Below, one piece after another: positions 1 to 6,884 of a stretch of 39,819 nucleotides of DNA. The stretch is from Eikenella exigua (GTDB taxonomy: Bacteria; Pseudomonadota; Gammaproteobacteria; Burkholderiales; Neisseriaceae). The DNA is taken from contig NZ_CP038019.1 of assembly GCF_008805035.1 (NCBI RefSeq), forward strand, positions 1 to 39,819, written 5' to 3'. Position 1 is the first letter of the stretch, and the number at the start of each line of letters is the position of its first letter. The notes under the pieces are model-generated. The model made no database searches. It had not been told where the DNA came from and saw only the letters and a list, made by a program, of their open reading frames with translations. A program made the position numbers and the translations under genes.

Positions 1-431
1 GAAGCAACCAGATTCAGCCAGGCGGCGTTTCTGGTTTCTTTTATTTTCTGATTCACGGCGGTATCGATGACGTTACTTAAATTGTTTAGCTTGCTGCTTA
101 GTTGGGCACAAGTCTGTTCAATCTGCCGGTTGGCTTGGTTTTCGGTTTCGTGGAGTATTTTAATGATGACGGCACGGAGCTTATCTTGGTTTTGGTTGAG
201 GAAAGTTTCAATGTCCGGTTCGGATTGCTGTTGAATCGAGACCTTCCAATTGTGGGTTGTTTCCTCTATTTGTGACCGGAACTCGTTCAGTAATTCAGTT
301 TGGCCAGTTTTAAGTTGCTCTTCCAAGATTTCCATCATGGTGTATACCACCATGATGGGGTCTTTCGGGCTGATCGGTATCCCATTTTTCTCCAATATGG
401 TCGCCCGTATCATTTTAAGCTTGTCTTCCAT
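1..431 (-). CDS. traM: TraM-like conjugal transfer protein (main part; gene crosses the window ends)
   Basis: The frame starts with ATG at 431-429, 19 bp after the traL stop, and is open to base 1. It continues from base 39,819 to TAA at 39,770-39,768, giving 160 aa, close to IncP TraM (about 145 aa). The visible part is polar and helical, rich in Glu, Gln and Asn (for example residues MEDKLKMIRATILEKNG at the start). The residues encoded across the junction (ALVMLAVLILVLKF) form a C-terminal membrane helix. In RP4 traKLM are co-transcribed downstream of oriT and TraM assists transfer; its biochemical role is poorly defined. Identity rests on gene order, size and topology rather than a catalytic motif. 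The join also shows that the sequence is circular. Confidence 0.8.
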   Translation of the reverse strand, partial: MEDKLKMIRATILEKNGIPISPKDPIMVVYTMMEILEEQLKTGQTELLNEFRSQIEETTHNWKVSIQQQSEPDIETFLNQNQDKLRAVIIKILHETENQANRQIEQTCAQLSSKLNNLSNVIDTAVNQKIKETRNAAWLNLVA

Positions 432-450
432 AAGCTATCTCACTACCCAG

Positions 451-1176
451 TCAAACCAGGTTAGCCTGGTCAATGGCCGCGAATAGGGTTTCAGCAATGA
501 CTTTTAATCGTTGACGCTCAAAAATTGAAAATGATTCGTCGGCAATGGCTTCATCAAAGGTCAGCTGTTTTTCCAACATATCGGCCAAATCCTTCCCTTG
601 CAAGGCCGGGTCTAATTCCGGAATACGGATGATGGCCGAGATTCTGGCACGGTGGGTTTTATAAGCTTTCAACTCTTCAAATGCTTTGCCTTGATAATTG
701 ACTTCTCCCCAAAACGGATTAAGCCAAATGACAAATTCTGCCTGTTCCGGGAACTGTTCGGCCAAGGCATCAAAACCGTTGATGGTGTGTTTCAGATTTT
801 GGCCCCCGACGACCGAGGTATGAATAACGATACGGTGGCCGGCTTGATGCAGCATCTCGATCAATTGGTTGGCTAGAATATAAGAACAGAGCGGTACGAA
901 ACCGTTGGCGCCAACATCCAGTAACACGTCTTGTTCAGTTGCAATGACTTGTTCAAACAGTTGGTCGAATCGCCGTTTGTCGATGTCGTCCTTGCGCATG
1001 ATCTCGAATTTTTCCGCCCCCAAGCGTTTGAAGCCGAACAAGGTGGCGTTGATCGGGTCGGTATCGAATATGGTCAAAGGCTGTTGCTGTCTTTGGTAGT
1101 ACATGGCCAACATCAGGGCGAGAAAGCTTTTCCCGACTCCCCCTTTGCCTTGCAGACTGAAATGTATGGTTGCCAT
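451..1176 (-). CDS. traL: TraL, ParA/MinD-type ATPase of the transfer region
   Basis: The 241-aa protein begins with a deviant Walker A motif, QGKGGVGKS (residues 9-17), typical of ParA/MinD ATPases. The body (DTDPINATLFG, LDVGANGFVPL, WLNPFWG, the C-terminal LTFDEAIADES) follows RP4 TraL closely in length and order of motifs. Such ATPases bind nonspecific DNA or membrane as dimers. The role of TraL in conjugation is unclear; it is accessory in RP4. The ATG overlaps the traK stop by one base (TGATG), which implies translational coupling in a traK-traL-traM operon. It should not be confused with the partition ATPase at 36,247. Confidence 0.93.
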   Translation of the reverse strand: MATIHFSLQGKGGVGKSFLALMLAMYYQRQQQPLTIFDTDPINATLFGFKRLGAEKFEIMRKDDIDKRRFDQLFEQVIATEQDVLLDVGANGFVPLCSYILANQLIEMLHQAGHRIVIHTSVVGGQNLKHTINGFDALAEQFPEQAEFVIWLNPFWGEVNYQGKAFEELKAYKTHRARISAIIRIPELDPALQGKDLADMLEKQLTFDEAIADESFSIFERQRLKVIAETLFAAIDQANLV

Positions 1177-1601
1177 CAGAGTAAATCCTCTTCGTTAGGG
1201 GATGAGTTAAATACAAAAGATCGTGATTGCTTAGCTGTCGCAATGATCGGTTTTTTATCCGGCCCGGCCGGTTTTGTCCGTTTGGCAAGCGGTAGAGAAT
1301 GTGAAGATTGCTTATTAGCTTGCGCAGAGCTGGGCATTTTGGCCGTCGTCGGTTGGTCCAAATATTCCCGGCAATATTGCAAAAATGTTCGGTAGCTGCA
1401 CCGGATGATGCCGTGATCCAGTAAGACTTGCCATACAAACTGAATCGGCAACTTGGCTTCGATAACCAATGCGGCCACATCGTCTCGGATGCTGAGGAAT
1501 TTTGCCTTGTGTGCAGATTTGGAGCGTTTTGATTCCCGGCTATCCCGCTTAACAGCCTCAGCCAATACTAGGCTGACAATTTTTGATGGAGTAGAAGCCA
1601 T
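1176..1601 (-). CDS. traK: TraK, oriT-binding relaxosome accessory protein
   Basis: The 141-aa basic protein matches the RP4 TraK layout. It has an N-terminal Lys/Arg-rich segment, a central part ending in SYRTFLQYCREYL (RP4: SYETFRSHARRHI), a disordered Pro/Ala/Lys linker and the conserved ending FVFNSSPNEEDLL (RP4: FTFNPTPDKKDLL). In RP4, TraK wraps oriT DNA downstream of the nick and stimulates transfer. Here the gene is first in its operon and reads away from oriT, as in RP4. No clear Shine-Dalgarno sequence precedes the ATG at 1601, so translation may be weak or start elsewhere, but the next Met is far inside. Confidence 0.92.
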   Translation of the reverse strand: MASTPSKIVSLVLAEAVKRDSRESKRSKSAHKAKFLSIRDDVAALVIEAKLPIQFVWQVLLDHGIIRCSYRTFLQYCREYLDQPTTAKMPSSAQANKQSSHSLPLAKRTKPAGPDKKPIIATAKQSRSFVFNSSPNEEDLL

Positions 1602-1913
1602 ATTGTCGGTACTAATAAATACAAAACAAGTTCAAAACAATATTAAACAAATATCTATTATTGGTAATTCTACATCATCTAACAATGGTTTGCACTTTTT
1701 TCCTGGCGTAAAAAATCCGGCAAATTTAGTTTGACTAAATTTGGTTTTAAATTACTTATATTTTATATTAGAATCGTAACTATAAATGCTGGGCAAGATA
1801 GGTAATGTGACGTATCAATGTCCCATTACTTCCTTATTCGCCTTGCTCAACGGGTATCTTGCTCTGCGAGGCTGGGCAACTACCGTTGCCTCATGGTTCA
1901 AACACCAGGAAAG
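1602..1913. other. oriT: oriT: origin of transfer and divergent traK/traJ intergenic region
   Basis: On the minus strand, bases 1804-1791 read TTACCTATCTTGCCC, matching the RP4 nick region CACCTATCCTG|CCC with few changes. By analogy the nick lies between the complements of bases 1794 and 1793. Next to it on the 5' side is an imperfect inverted repeat (1802-1810 GTAATGTGA and 1821-1829 TCCCATTAC, 8 of 9 paired), placed like the RP4 TraJ site. GAATAAGG, seen in the RP4 oriT, also occurs on the minus strand at about 1841-1834. A perfect hairpin (GGCAAC-TACC-GTTGCC, 1875-1890) lies before traJ. A palindrome AAATTTAG/CTAAATTT (1722-1742) overlaps a TTGACT element (1731-1736) and could be an operator. 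The rest is AT-rich, as expected for TraK binding. Confidence 0.85.
1791..1804 (-). other. Predicted relaxase nick site (nic)
   Basis: The minus-strand sequence ACCTATCTTG|CCC differs from RP4 nic (ACCTATCCTG|CCC) at one base and has the same position and direction relative to traK. The expected 5' end bound by TraI is the complement of base 1793. The traK-L-M side would then be transferred first and traJ-I-G last. Confidence 0.8.
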
Positions 1914-2297
1914 ATGATGGGAACTAATAAGCGGAAGTATTCCAAGCGGATTCAAGTGGTCGTCAGTGATGATGAGTTTGCAAAAATAGCCGAAGCGGCC
2001 GAGTCGGTAGGACTCAGCCATTCGGCCTATTTGCGTGAACTGGGTTTGGGCTATGCTCCGGCACCGGTTTACGATTTGGAAGCTGTAGAACAGATGATGA
2101 AGTTGAATGCTGACCAAGGTCGCCTGGGTGGTCTCATCAAGATGTGGTTGAGTAATGATGAACGCTTGCTGATGTTTGAACGTGAGTCATTAAGCAAGGC
2201 TATTTTCGGTGTGTTGAAACAGATCGAAGAGCTTCAGGGGGAGTTATTAGAGGTGGTTAAGATGCGCCGAATTTTAGCCGCTAAAAAAAGGTTCTGA
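1914..2297 (+). CDS. traJ: TraJ, oriT recognition protein
   Basis: A longer frame opens at 1818, but the family match begins at the ATG pair 1914/1917, preceded by AGGAAAG; the upstream part lies in oriT. From 1914 the protein is 127 aa, like RP4 TraJ (123 aa). Conserved stretches include IQVVVSDDEFAKIAEAAESVG, LSHSAYLRELGLGY, NADQGRLGGLIKMWLSND and a C-terminal helix. The N-terminal part looks like a ribbon-helix-helix fold. In RP4, TraJ binds the inverted repeat beside nic and recruits the relaxase. The last codons (Ile-Leu-Ala-Ala-Lys) contain a perfect KorB-type operator, TTTAGCCGCTAAA at 2273-2285. The traI start follows two bases after the stop. Confidence 0.93.
   Translation: MMGTNKRKYSKRIQVVVSDDEFAKIAEAAESVGLSHSAYLRELGLGYAPAPVYDLEAVEQMMKLNADQGRLGGLIKMWLSNDERLLMFERESLSKAIFGVLKQIEELQGELLEVVKMRRILAAKKRF
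2273..2285. promoter_or_regulatory. KorB-type operator inside the 3' end of traJ
   Basis: TTTAGCCGCTAAA is an exact match to the IncP KorB operator consensus TTTAGC(S)GCTAAA. Because it lies inside the tra operon it may serve spreading or bridging by KorB, or tune readthrough into traI. Confidence 0.75.
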
Positions 2298-2299
2298 GC

Positions 2300-4408
2300 A
2301 TGATTGCCAAAAAAATCCCGATGCGCAATGTTAGGTTGAGCAGTTTTGCTGATTTGGTTACGTATTTGTCATCCAGTCAAGGCATCCATAACCGGGTCGG
2401 CAAAATCGCCCTACATAATTTCCAGGTGGAAAATGTAGATTTTGCCGTACAGGATGTGTTGCGGGTGCAAGACTACAATAAAAGCACAAAGGCGGATAAA
2501 ACCTATCATTTGCTGGTTTCGTTTGCTGACGGGGAGAACCTGTCTGATGAGCAGCTGGCACGGATTGAGCAAAGTATGGTGGAGGCACTGGGTTACGGTG
2601 AGCATCAGCGGATCTCGGTGGTGCATCGTGATACCGATAATCTGCATTTTCATGTTGCCATTAATAAAATTCACCCGCAGAAAAAAACTGTTCACGAACC
2701 CTATCGGGATTTTAAAGTGTTGGGTGAGCAGTGTCGTAAGTTTGAAATTGCATTGGGTTTGCAGCGGGTAGGGCGCGGCGGCGGCAATCGTGCTGGTATC
2801 GATATGGAGGAGATGTCGGGTCTGGAAAGCCTGCTGGGTTGGGTCAGACGTAATGTTGCCGACGGCTTGCGCAAGGCGCAGTCTTGGGAACAGTTGCATC
2901 AGATGGTTTTGGAAAATGGTTTAGAGCTGAAACAACGCGGCAACGGCTTGGTTTTTGGTGCCGGCGGGGTCTGGGTCAAGGCCAGTAGTGTTGATCGGGA
3001 ATTTTCCAAAGCCAAATTGGAACAAAAACTGGGTGCATACCGCCCGCCGCCAGTCGATTTGGCGCGGCCGCCGGTTAAGGCCCGGTATGAAAAAAAACCC
3101 TATTCCCGAACCGATACCAGCCGTTTGTATGCCGCCTACCAGGCCGAGCGCAGCAAAACCGAGCGCCGTCGTCGCGAACAACTGGAAGATTTGATGTATG
3201 AACGCGATCGGGATATACGGTCGATTAAGGCTAAATACGAATTCAGAATCCGCTTGGCCAAATTGGGTGGGCGGCGTAACCGAACGGTACTCCGTATTTT
3301 GTCCAGTCAACGGCGGTTGGAGTTGCAAAGCCGTCGCAGCCAGTACCGTTGGCAGTGTCAATCGGTTTATCAGCAGCACAAACAGCAAACCTGGGCCGAC
3401 TGGTTGAAGCGGCAGGCGGCCGCCGGTAACGCCGAGGCTTTGCAGGCATTGCGCGACCGGGGAAAACAAGCAGTGTATCGCGGTAACCAGTTTCAAGGTC
3501 GGGAAGAGGGCGGCGGTTTGGCAGAAATGCGGGTAGATACTGTGACCAAAAAGGGTACGGTGGTTTACGAGCAGGACGGCTATACTATTCGGGATGCGGG
3601 TCAAACGCTGCATTTGGCGGATATTCCGGCTGATCCGGCGGTAGAAAAGGCGTTGCGTTTGGCAATGGCCAAATACGGTCGGCGTCTGAAGGTAGAGGGG
3701 ACGCAGGACTTCCGTCAGAAGGTTGCCCGTATTGCGGCAGCGGCTGGTTTGGGTGTTGAGTTTACCGATCCGCTTCTCGAGCAAAGTTTCCAACAATACA
3801 AACAGAGGTATGTCGATGTCAGAGCAGGAACACACAGCGGACTTGAAACAATTGATGGCGTTGGGAGCCGAGATGGCATCGGATCAATCGACGGCGCCGC
3901 TGGAATCGAGGGAACCCGAATCATCTCCGGCGAACGCAATGATGTCGGCAGCCGAGATGACCGCGTCGATGGAGCAGTACGTTCCGGCGCGCACACGCAG
4001 TTCGACGACCTTGGAAGGGTTGGCGTTGGAGCGGCCTCACCGTTTGCCGAAGGAGACGACGGTTTGCGAGGAATGTCTGAACGTCGTTTGAAGCAATCGC
4101 GAGCCGCACAATTGGCTGATTTGGTGCAACAGTACATTGATGAGCGGGAAGAAAAACGGCAAAAAGGCTTCGATATAGTGCATCATAGGCGGTATAATGC
4201 AACTGATGCTGGCTGGCTGATTTTCAACGGAATACGGGAAGTTGGCGGCCATCCAATCGGTCTATTCAAACCGGCGCACCGTGACGAGGTGGTGGTGCTG
4301 GGCTTGAGTGATTACGCCCGGCGGCGACTGGGCAAACTCAAATTGGGATCTGAAGTGACCATCAACAAAATTGGTCAGGTACGGATTGGTAAAGGTAGAA
4401 ATAAGTAA
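2300..4408 (+). CDS. traI: TraI, MOBP relaxase
   Basis: The 702-aa protein nicks oriT and stays covalently bound to the 5' end of the transferred strand. The N-terminal 250 residues align with RP4 TraI. Tyr22 sits in FADLVTYLSSSQG (motif I). Motif III, with His109 in HRDTDNLHFH, supplies metal-binding His116 and His118, the same numbering as His116 of RP4. The NKIHP sequence follows. The middle is basic and helical (residues 270-380). Residues 495-590 are low in complexity (repeats of DG, GS, RD), and this is where a second gene overlaps in another frame (3810-4091). The C-terminal end (GLFKPAHRDEVVVLGLSDYARRRL) is a small basic domain. traI follows traJ by two bases and abuts traG. Confidence 0.96.
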   Translation: MIAKKIPMRNVRLSSFADLVTYLSSSQGIHNRVGKIALHNFQVENVDFAVQDVLRVQDYNKSTKADKTYHLLVSFADGENLSDEQLARIEQSMVEALGYGEHQRISVVHRDTDNLHFHVAINKIHPQKKTVHEPYRDFKVLGEQCRKFEIALGLQRVGRGGGNRAGIDMEEMSGLESLLGWVRRNVADGLRKAQSWEQLHQMVLENGLELKQRGNGLVFGAGGVWVKASSVDREFSKAKLEQKLGAYRPPPVDLARPPVKARYEKKPYSRTDTSRLYAAYQAERSKTERRRREQLEDLMYERDRDIRSIKAKYEFRIRLAKLGGRRNRTVLRILSSQRRLELQSRRSQYRWQCQSVYQQHKQQTWADWLKRQAAAGNAEALQALRDRGKQAVYRGNQFQGREEGGGLAEMRVDTVTKKGTVVYEQDGYTIRDAGQTLHLADIPADPAVEKALRLAMAKYGRRLKVEGTQDFRQKVARIAAAAGLGVEFTDPLLEQSFQQYKQRYVDVRAGTHSGLETIDGVGSRDGIGSIDGAAGIEGTRIISGERNDVGSRDDRVDGAVRSGAHTQFDDLGRVGVGAASPFAEGDDGLRGMSERRLKQSRAAQLADLVQQYIDEREEKRQKGFDIVHHRRYNATDAGWLIFNGIREVGGHPIGLFKPAHRDEVVVLGLSDYARRRLGKLKLGSEVTINKIGQVRIGKGRNK
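3810..4091 (+). CDS. traH: TraH-like acidic protein encoded inside traI in another frame
   Basis: Within traI a second frame starts at ATG 3810 with AGAGG just upstream (a second ATG follows at 3816) and gives 93 aa. In RP4, traH is likewise wholly embedded in traI in another frame and encodes an acidic protein that stabilises the TraI-TraJ-oriT complex. This product is Glu/Ala/Met-rich (MSMSEQEHTADLKQL start) and ends with a CEEC pair (PKETTVCEECLNVV). The overlapping TraI segment is monotone and DG-rich, as if constrained by the second frame. Sequence identity to RP4 TraH could not be judged; the call rests on position, size, charge and ribosome-binding site. Confidence 0.6.
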   Translation: MSMSEQEHTADLKQLMALGAEMASDQSTAPLESREPESSPANAMMSAAEMTASMEQYVPARTRSSTTLEGLALERPHRLPKETTVCEECLNVV

Positions 4409-4409
4409 T

Positions 4410-6320
4410 ATGGGTATTTTCAGCAAGCAACACCGAAATAATGCAGCCGGCCATCGGGAAGAACCGATTTCCAAAAACAGGGAACGCTGGGTAGCAGTGG
4501 GTCTGCTGTTGGGTAGCGTATTACTCGGCCTGTCGGCAGCGACACAGTATTTTGCTGCCGCTGCCGGTTATGACCCTGCTTTGGGTTTCCATATCGGCAA
4601 GCTTTATATGCCGTGGAGTATTTTGATTTGGTACGGTAAGTGGCGGTCGGTGTATCCCAAGCCGTTAATGACGGCATTCAGCATCATGTTGGTGCTGGTC
4701 ACTCTGAGTATGATGGGCATACTGATATGGCGCATTGTCAGAGCAAACACCAATAAGGCACACGAATCCTTGCACGGTTCGGCACGATGGGCTGACCGTA
4801 AGGATATCGAAACCGCTGGCTTGCTACCGAAAAAAGGACAGGATAGCGACGGTGTGTACGTTGGTGGCTGGCTCGACAAACAGGGTAAGCTGCATTATTT
4901 GCGCCATTCCGGTCCGGAGCATGTACTGACTTACGCACCGACCCGTTCCGGTAAAGGTTTGGGTTTGGTTATCCCGACCTTGTTGTCATGGCCGCACAGT
5001 ACGGTCATTACCGATTTGAAAGGCGAATTGTGGGCATTGACCGCCGGTTGGCGCCGCCAATACGCCTATAACAAGGTTATCCGCTTCGAGCCGGCCACTG
5101 CCGCTGGTAGTGCTGCCTGGAATCCGTTGGAGGAGATCCGTATCGGTACCGAGTATGAAATCGGCGACGTGCAGAATTTAGCTACCATGATTGTGGATCC
5201 AGACGGGAAAGGGTTGGTCAGCCACTGGGAAAAAACCGCATTTGCCCTGCTGACGGGCGTTATTTTGTTTGCCTTGTACAAAGAGCGGAAAAACGGGCGG
5301 ATGGCCACTTTACCGGGGATCGACCGGATGTTATCCAATCCGGAACAACCGGTGCAGGATTTATGGGTCGAAATGGCGACCCATTCCCAGGACTATACCG
5401 ATGATGGCCGTGAGTTACTGGTGGTGTCCTCCGCCGGACAGGATATGTTGGATAGGCCGGACGAAGAGGCCGGTTCCGTCCTTTCTACGGCCAAATCCTA
5501 TTTGGCCTTGTACCGCGACACGGTGGTGGCAGCCAATGTCAGCCGTTCGGACTTTCGGATTAAAGACCTGATGAATGACGAAAGCCCGGTCAGCCTATAC
5601 ATCATTACCCAGCCGAACGATAAATTGCGGTTGCGCCCGTTGGTGCGTATTTTGGTAAATATGATTTTCCGGTTGCTGGCGGACAAAATGGAGTTTGAGA
5701 ACGGGCGGCCGAAGGCCAATTACAAGCATCGGCTGCTGTTTATGGCGGATGAATTTCCCAGTTTGGGCAAGTTGGATATTCTGCAAGAGTCGCTGGCGTT
5801 TGTTGCCGGTTACGGGATCAAATGCTACCTGATTACTCAGGATTTGAACCAATTGAAGAGTCGGGAAACCGGCTATGGTCCGGATGAGACCATTACCTCA
5901 AACTGCCACGTCCAAAACGCTTATCCGCCCAACCGGATTGAAACGGCAGAACATCTGTCTAAGCTGACCGGTGTTACAACGGTGGTCAAAGAACAAATCA
6001 CCACCAGCGGCAAACGCGCCAGTGCCATGTTGAGCCAGGTGTCGCGCACGACGCAGGAAGTACAACGGCCCTTGCTGACAGCCGACGAGTGCATGCGCAT
6101 GAAGGGGCCGGTTAAAGATGCCAACGGTATGGTTACCGAGGCCGGTGATATGGTGATTTATGTGGCGGGTTATCCGGCGATTTACGGCCGCCAGATCCTG
6201 TATTTTATGGATCCGGCTTTTTCGGTCCGTGCCAAGGTACCGGCTCCGCGCCATACCGACCGTACCCGTACCTGTATCCGGATCTCGGATGCGCCCAGCG
6301 CATTCGACTTGATGACATGA
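4410..6320 (+). CDS. traG: TraG, VirD4-type coupling ATPase
   Basis: The 636-aa protein links the relaxosome to the type IV secretion channel. Start ATG 4410 was chosen because it lies one base after the traI stop and gives the RP4 TraG length (635 aa); an upstream in-frame ATG at 4371 is inside traI. Two N-terminal membrane segments (near residues 25-50 and 75-105) are followed by the VirD4 signature SARWADRKDIE and Walker A in APTRSGKG (about residues 175-183). Walker B is LLFMADEFPSLGKLDIL. A typical YLITQDLNQL motif follows. The last codons overlap traF by four bases (ATGA). Confidence 0.96.
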   Translation: MGIFSKQHRNNAAGHREEPISKNRERWVAVGLLLGSVLLGLSAATQYFAAAAGYDPALGFHIGKLYMPWSILIWYGKWRSVYPKPLMTAFSIMLVLVTLSMMGILIWRIVRANTNKAHESLHGSARWADRKDIETAGLLPKKGQDSDGVYVGGWLDKQGKLHYLRHSGPEHVLTYAPTRSGKGLGLVIPTLLSWPHSTVITDLKGELWALTAGWRRQYAYNKVIRFEPATAAGSAAWNPLEEIRIGTEYEIGDVQNLATMIVDPDGKGLVSHWEKTAFALLTGVILFALYKERKNGRMATLPGIDRMLSNPEQPVQDLWVEMATHSQDYTDDGRELLVVSSAGQDMLDRPDEEAGSVLSTAKSYLALYRDTVVAANVSRSDFRIKDLMNDESPVSLYIITQPNDKLRLRPLVRILVNMIFRLLADKMEFENGRPKANYKHRLLFMADEFPSLGKLDILQESLAFVAGYGIKCYLITQDLNQLKSRETGYGPDETITSNCHVQNAYPPNRIETAEHLSKLTGVTTVVKEQITTSGKRASAMLSQVSRTTQEVQRPLLTADECMRMKGPVKDANGMVTEAGDMVIYVAGYPAIYGRQILYFMDPAFSVRAKVPAPRHTDRTRTCIRISDAPSAFDLMT

Positions 6321-6868
6321 TAGCGCGGCGCATCCGGCCGCTGCTTGCGGCGGCTGCCAAGTGGGCGGCCGTTGCTTTAACTGTCGTCTTTGTCCTGTTG
6401 GCCACTGCCTATCTGTTGGGTATTCGTTTTAATACTTCCCGCAGCGTTCCCTACGGTTTTTACCGCATAGTGGACAAACCGATTGCCCGGCAGGTTTATG
6501 TACGCTTTTGTCCGCCGGATACCGTACCGTTCAGGTTGGCGCGGACACGCGGATACATCGAAGCCGGTTCCTGCCCCAGTGGTGCCCGTGGATTGATTAA
6601 AACAGTGGTGGGGATGCCGGGCGACCATTACCGGTTTAGTGATGCCGGTCTGGTATTGAACGGTCATTTGCAGACCAATACCCGTCCGTTGCTTGAGGAT
6701 GGTGCCGGTCGGTCTTTGCCCTTGAATCGCAGTAGCGGCATTTTGCAGGCGGGGCAATATATCCTGATGGGGAACAACGTGCCCAACTCTTACGATGCCC
6801 GTTATTACGGCATCATCAACGAGCAGGATGTGACCGCGGTTTTGGAACCGGTATGGTTGCTGGACTAA
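6317..6868 (+). CDS. traF: TraF, signal-peptidase-like pilin-cyclising protease
   Basis: The 183-aa protein resembles RP4 TraF (178 aa), which removes the C-terminal tail of TrbC and joins its ends into a cyclic pilin. A membrane anchor (about residues 9-36) is followed by the serine motif NTSRSVPYGFY with probable nucleophile Ser43. A lysine motif RGLIKTVVGMPGD (Lys95) and a late GNNVPNSYDARYYG box, matching box E of type I signal peptidases, complete the fold. It faces the periplasm. The ATG overlaps the traG stop. Its substrate TrbC is encoded at 31,731-32,126. Confidence 0.93.
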   Translation: MIARRIRPLLAAAAKWAAVALTVVFVLLATAYLLGIRFNTSRSVPYGFYRIVDKPIARQVYVRFCPPDTVPFRLARTRGYIEAGSCPSGARGLIKTVVGMPGDHYRFSDAGLVLNGHLQTNTRPLLEDGAGRSLPLNRSSGILQAGQYILMGNNVPNSYDARYYGIINEQDVTAVLEPVWLLD

Positions 6869-6884
6869 CTGATAAGGCTGAATC

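Noticed and set aside
1855..1862. TATCTTGC on the plus strand as the main nick site
   Set aside because: The minus-strand site at 1791-1804 matches RP4 over a longer stretch and has the correct neighbours; the plus-strand copy is kept only as a secondary observation.
2921..3835. 304-codon minus-strand frame opposite traI
   Set aside because: traI is clearly real on the plus strand and this frame has no start signal or known motif.
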